A DNA stretch of 64,000 bases from Glandiceps talaboti (Eukaryota > Hemichordata > Enteropneusta > Spengelidae): NCBI RefSeq assembly GCF_964340395.1, contig NC_135558.1, forward strand, positions 11,778,501-11,842,500. The letters are read 5' to 3'. The notes beneath the pieces are model-generated. The model searched no databases. It had not been told where the DNA came from and saw only the letters and a list, made by a program, of their open reading frames with translations. Shown here one piece after another: positions 60,430-64,000 of the stretch (position 1 is the stretch's first letter; the number at the start of each line of letters is the position of its first letter). Position numbers and translations under genes: made by a program.

Positions 60430-60775
60430 CATTAGGAAAAAAAATTGTTTCTGGTCAAGTGCGCGCATCACTTAAATACCCTCACATCATTTTTTTTTCA
60501 TATTTTTCCAGCCCATGCAGTCAGCAGATCTGGATTGAAACACAAAAATAACCCTCCCTACTTCAGTGAAGACAACTGCAGAGCCAATCATGAACAAGCA
60601 ATTGACATCTGCCCCACATACACACTTGCACTAAAGTACTAAATAAAGAGAACAGTAACTGCCATAAATAGTAGACTGAGTGACAGCTTTGTTGAGAATA
60701 AAAAAATAAATAAATTGTGTCATTACACCATTTTTTACAGAATTTCCTGACCAGGAACAATTTTTTTTTACCTGA
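60430..60775 (-). mobile_element. MITE family B, copy 2
   Basis: Inverted relative to 46830-47155. Its ends 'TTAGGAAAAAAAATTGTTTC' and the complement of the right end ('CAGGTAAAAAAAAATTGTTC') form TIRs of about 25 bp. Short open frames inside are not genes. Confidence 0.8.
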
Positions 60776-62402
60776 GTATATTATAAATTACATGAATGTC
60801 ACTTAAAGGTACTCCGAGTAAAGTTAAATAGACGACAAAGTTGCTGCAGCTGTACCATTTATGAATATAAATGTGACAACTGTTTGTATGTTGAGTGATG
60901 ATAGTATTAATAACTATCCTATATGCGTAGAAAATTGTATGTTTTAATATCGAAAATAAATTGGTGATTGTGAAGTGTGACAGACAGCAATTGCGAAATG
61001 TTTTACAGTCTTTATATGAAGCTACACGGTTTGACAAGAAATAAATTGTGGCAATAATTACTGAAATACCCCTTGCTCGATCCTCTTTGTACATGTATTG
61101 TCAGTTTCATGTAGCCCTCAGAGACGCTACTGTTGTCTTGGTGTGGAGAGTGTCTTGAGATGATAATACCAAATGCATTAGTCTATTGATGTGGAGCGGT
61201 TCTAGAGATACATGTAGTAACACCAAAGACAAGTCTTGTGGTGTGGAAAGCTTCTTGAGATAGTAACATGAATAGCCAGGAATTCTTGTTAATTTTTCCT
61301 AGTCAAAATATAAATAAATAGATTGTATTTCCCTAAATAAACTTTGTCAGTCTGGGTTTTCATAACCTTTTATTGTATTTATTGAACCTACATCTGTTTG
61401 TATGTACTTAATCTGTGAAAGCTGTATTTATTGAATCAAGATTTTTATTAAAAGTCAGGAAGGCGAAAAAAAAAAAAAAAATGAATTCACACAAATTGTG
61501 AAAATTATTGATCAGCAGATATACATACATGTGCATACATTCTACGTTTCAGACAGTACATGTATGTCTAAATCAACAGCGATTGAGTATTTTATTCATG
61601 TACGATGTATTGTACAGTGTACTCTCAATCACTGTGTGACAGTTTAAACCTTCTATAAATAGGTTCAGCACACTTCGTATATCAATAAAACCTATAGACA
61701 AGATGATCGCATCTGCTGGCTGGTAACTAGTAAGTGCCAGATGGACTGTAACCTTTGACCCTTTGATAACCTTTCACCTCATTGAAGGTGTCCTGATGAT
61801 ACTCTATTTAAGATGCACTAGCTGCAACTGAACTTATAATTATTTTATAATTTTTTTTGAAAGTGAGTTTTTTTTTTAGATGTAAAACTTACTACTCAGT
61901 ATAATTGTACACAATGAGAGAGTAAATTCTTCTGTGTTGCTGAGAAAATGTTAAAAAATTGTATTTTAATATTATGATACAGACCCTAAAATTGTAAGTG
62001 CGTCTCCACTGACCAGAAGACGTTAAGTTTGAGTTTGCATACAAATGTAATTATTCATAAGACAAGTCATGAAATAATGCATGTAACTGAAAGTGACCTA
62101 GCTTGTGCCTCGATATTGAATATCTAATGAACATTACCATATCAAAGTATCAAAGCAAGTCAAACTAAGGAATGGATTGGAAACCAAACGTTTGTTCAAG
62201 ATTTGACCAAGGTCAATACAGTACCGTACATGTACCTATGTGCAAAATTAGCTGCGAATTAACTGATACAATGTCTTTTTATAAGTAACCAAACAGTTTT
62301 TAGCAAAATTCTTTCATTGCACGATGAAAAAATATAGCAGTTGCAACTAGTCTAGTACAAGTTTAATTATCAAATGCTAGTTTCCATGATCATACTGATG
62401 GA

Positions 62403-62640
62403 CTGTAACCTTTAACCTCTTGGTGACCTTTAACCTTGTGGCATACCTTTTGAACTATCTTCCTATTTATAATATGTTAATGACCAAGTACTACATGTCT
62501 AAGTTTACCAGAGATTTACATGTTGTGACCTTTAACCTCTTGGTAACCTTTAACCCTGTGGCATTTCTTTAAAACTATCCTATACGTTGACCAAGTACTA
62601 CATGTCTTTACCAGAGATCTACATGTTGTGCTAAAATCAA
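62403..62640. repeat. About 120-bp tandem duplication
   Basis: 'ACCTTTAACCTCTTGGT' recurs at a 120-bp spacing, together with 'GACCAAGTACTACATGTCT'. It contains several TGACCT half-sites. Confidence 0.85.
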
Positions 62641-63168
62641 CAAACCACTGCAGGCAATTTAATACCCACCCTCTAGGAATTAATGTTGGACATTTAAAAG
62701 GGATTAAACTCTGATTTCATGCCTGAAAAGAAGGAGATTTATTGTGACCTTATTAAAATGGAACTAGGGAAGATGTTAGAGGCATGGTAATAATGTTGTC
62801 TATTCACTACATTTGTCACAGTATTGTAGTCAAGTATATTTTTATGTGACACAACATTTATATATTTAAAGAAGTGTATATTATCTACTGCCAAAAATAC
62901 ACTCAACAAAAAAAACAATACTATAATAAATAAGATGATTAATTACATTTTTATACAGAATACACAATTCTTACCATATAGTGTATCATACTGTTTTTCA
63001 GTTTATATATCTCAGAGTCTTGCCTATCTGACTTGACATACTGGCTTAAAGTAAACAACACTATTTTCATGCCCGATAGCCAAGTTTTTCAGTGTGGAAA
63101 TATTTGTGTGTGCATGCCTGTTTGTATGCATGTGCACACACATGGTTGCGCGCATGTGTATATGTATA

Positions 63169-63172
<4 letters not shown>

Positions 63173-63217
<45 letters not shown>

Positions 63218-63244
63218 ATGTGTGTGTGTGCATGTGCATGTGCA
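63173..63244. repeat. (TG)n microsatellite with CATG variants
   Basis: About 20 TG units then TGCATG repeats. His-Thr and Cys-Val frames across it are artefacts. Confidence 0.95.
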
Positions 63245-64000
63245 TGCATACGTAGATACATATTCATGTTTGTATGTCACTGCCCTAGTGTTCAAAGAGA
63301 GAGAATATACCAAAAGTGGAGTCATCACAGATTAATTCAGTAAACTCTGTGGTCATGTTGTAATGTACATTTTGTATCTATTTTTACAAATGTATGATAT
63401 TGTGTGTTTTGATATACAATATATGAGTGAAATGAGAGAAAAAGCGCAATAAAATACTCCTGTCATAAATACATCAATTCACTAATTTTTGTTTGTTGGA
63501 ACTGGTTTGCACTTATTTGCACTAAGTAGAGAGACTTGCACTTATTTGCATTACATCTACAGAGAAGGTGTACACACAGAAATACACACTTGTATATATT
63601 TGCACTATGTTTTAATTGCTACAGAGAAAGCACACTTAGGGCTATTACACTTGTTTGCACTATGTAGTGTTATAGAAAGGAAACCTATTCTTTTGTTGAA
63701 AATTGATATTATTAATATATGTAAATTGAGTTGTACCGTATTTCAACTGCGACAAATGATTTCAAAAATTAATGAGTGATGTTTTGTAATAAGCCGAGCT
63801 GGTCTACAGGGAACACTTACTAAATAGATTGATGTATGTACATTGTATACCTGTATGACGTATCACATTTCGACGCCATAAATATTGAATGAGCAGAGAC
63901 ATTGAAGAGTTCTTGAGTCTCAATTATTCAATCTACTTGTAAGAATGTTAAATTAATGATTTTACTACAACCATGTGATGTTAGACCGATTATTTGTCGT

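Larger units (their letters stand above)
43300..64000. other. Repeat-rich right flank without confirmed genes
   Basis: I found no exon that could be tied to a protein family in this 20.7 kb. It is occupied by tandem repeats (45.9-47.5, 50.0-51.3, 54.9-55.1, 55.7-56.1, 57.9-58.5, 62.4-62.6 kb), microsatellites and MITE copies. A second CpG-richer patch lies at about 56.33-56.66 kb, but no exon could be supported. It could be intergenic or intron of a gene starting near 42.9 kb. Confidence 0.55.

Noticed and set aside
63024-63343. His/Thr- and Cys/Val-rich frames
   Set aside because: Produced by the (TG)n microsatellite.

Overview
This is a 64 kb piece of an AT-rich animal nuclear genome. Genes are split by short to medium introns with GT-AG junctions. 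The intergenic and intronic DNA is full of microsatellites, minisatellites and short foldback (MITE-like) elements. The proteins belong to metazoan families: a 6-4 photolyase and an SLC7 amino-acid-transporter light chain. A non-vertebrate animal, probably marine, fits best, but the phylum cannot be fixed from the sequence alone. There is no sign of an operon, phage, CRISPR array or bacterial gene.

Layout. (1) 1-3.8 kb: non-coding, with a 115-bp tandem repeat near the left edge. (2) 3.8-6.7 kb, minus strand: a probable gene for an unrecognised protein with a lysine-rich N-terminus; its first exon is credible and four downstream exons are phase-compatible candidates. A CpG-rich promoter-like block follows at 6.8-7.65 kb. 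(3) 7.7-14.4 kb: intergenic, with several foldback elements. (4) 14.4-25.65 kb, minus strand: a nearly complete SLC7 light-chain gene, nine certain coding exons plus a candidate last exon. Its introns hold long CT/CTGT, CA, AAAC and GTTA microsatellites and several MITEs. A pair of CARE/ATF4-like motifs lies about 0.2 kb upstream of the start codon. (5) 25.9-31.7 kb: repeats, plus a small candidate secreted-protein gene at 29.9-30.7 kb. (6) 31.7-41.75 kb, plus strand: a complete (6-4) photolyase gene, ten coding exons encoding about 541 residues, with a D-box motif and a possible upstream ORF at its 5' end and a basic tail resembling a PCNA-binding degron at its 3' end. (7) 41.8-64 kb: no confirmed coding sequence; one CpG-richer block with a candidate first exon at 42.9 kb, and many tandem repeats and dispersed MITE copies.

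The two well-supported genes are divergent neighbours: the transporter runs leftwards from 25.65 kb and the photolyase rightwards from 31.7-32.1 kb. Nothing suggests that they act in one pathway. The photolyase repairs UV (6-4) photoproducts in DNA; the transporter moves amino acids across a membrane with a heavy-chain partner. The most interesting leads are regulatory (D-box, uORF, CARE pair, alternative 3' end, triplicated splice donor) and the families of foldback transposons with related termini.
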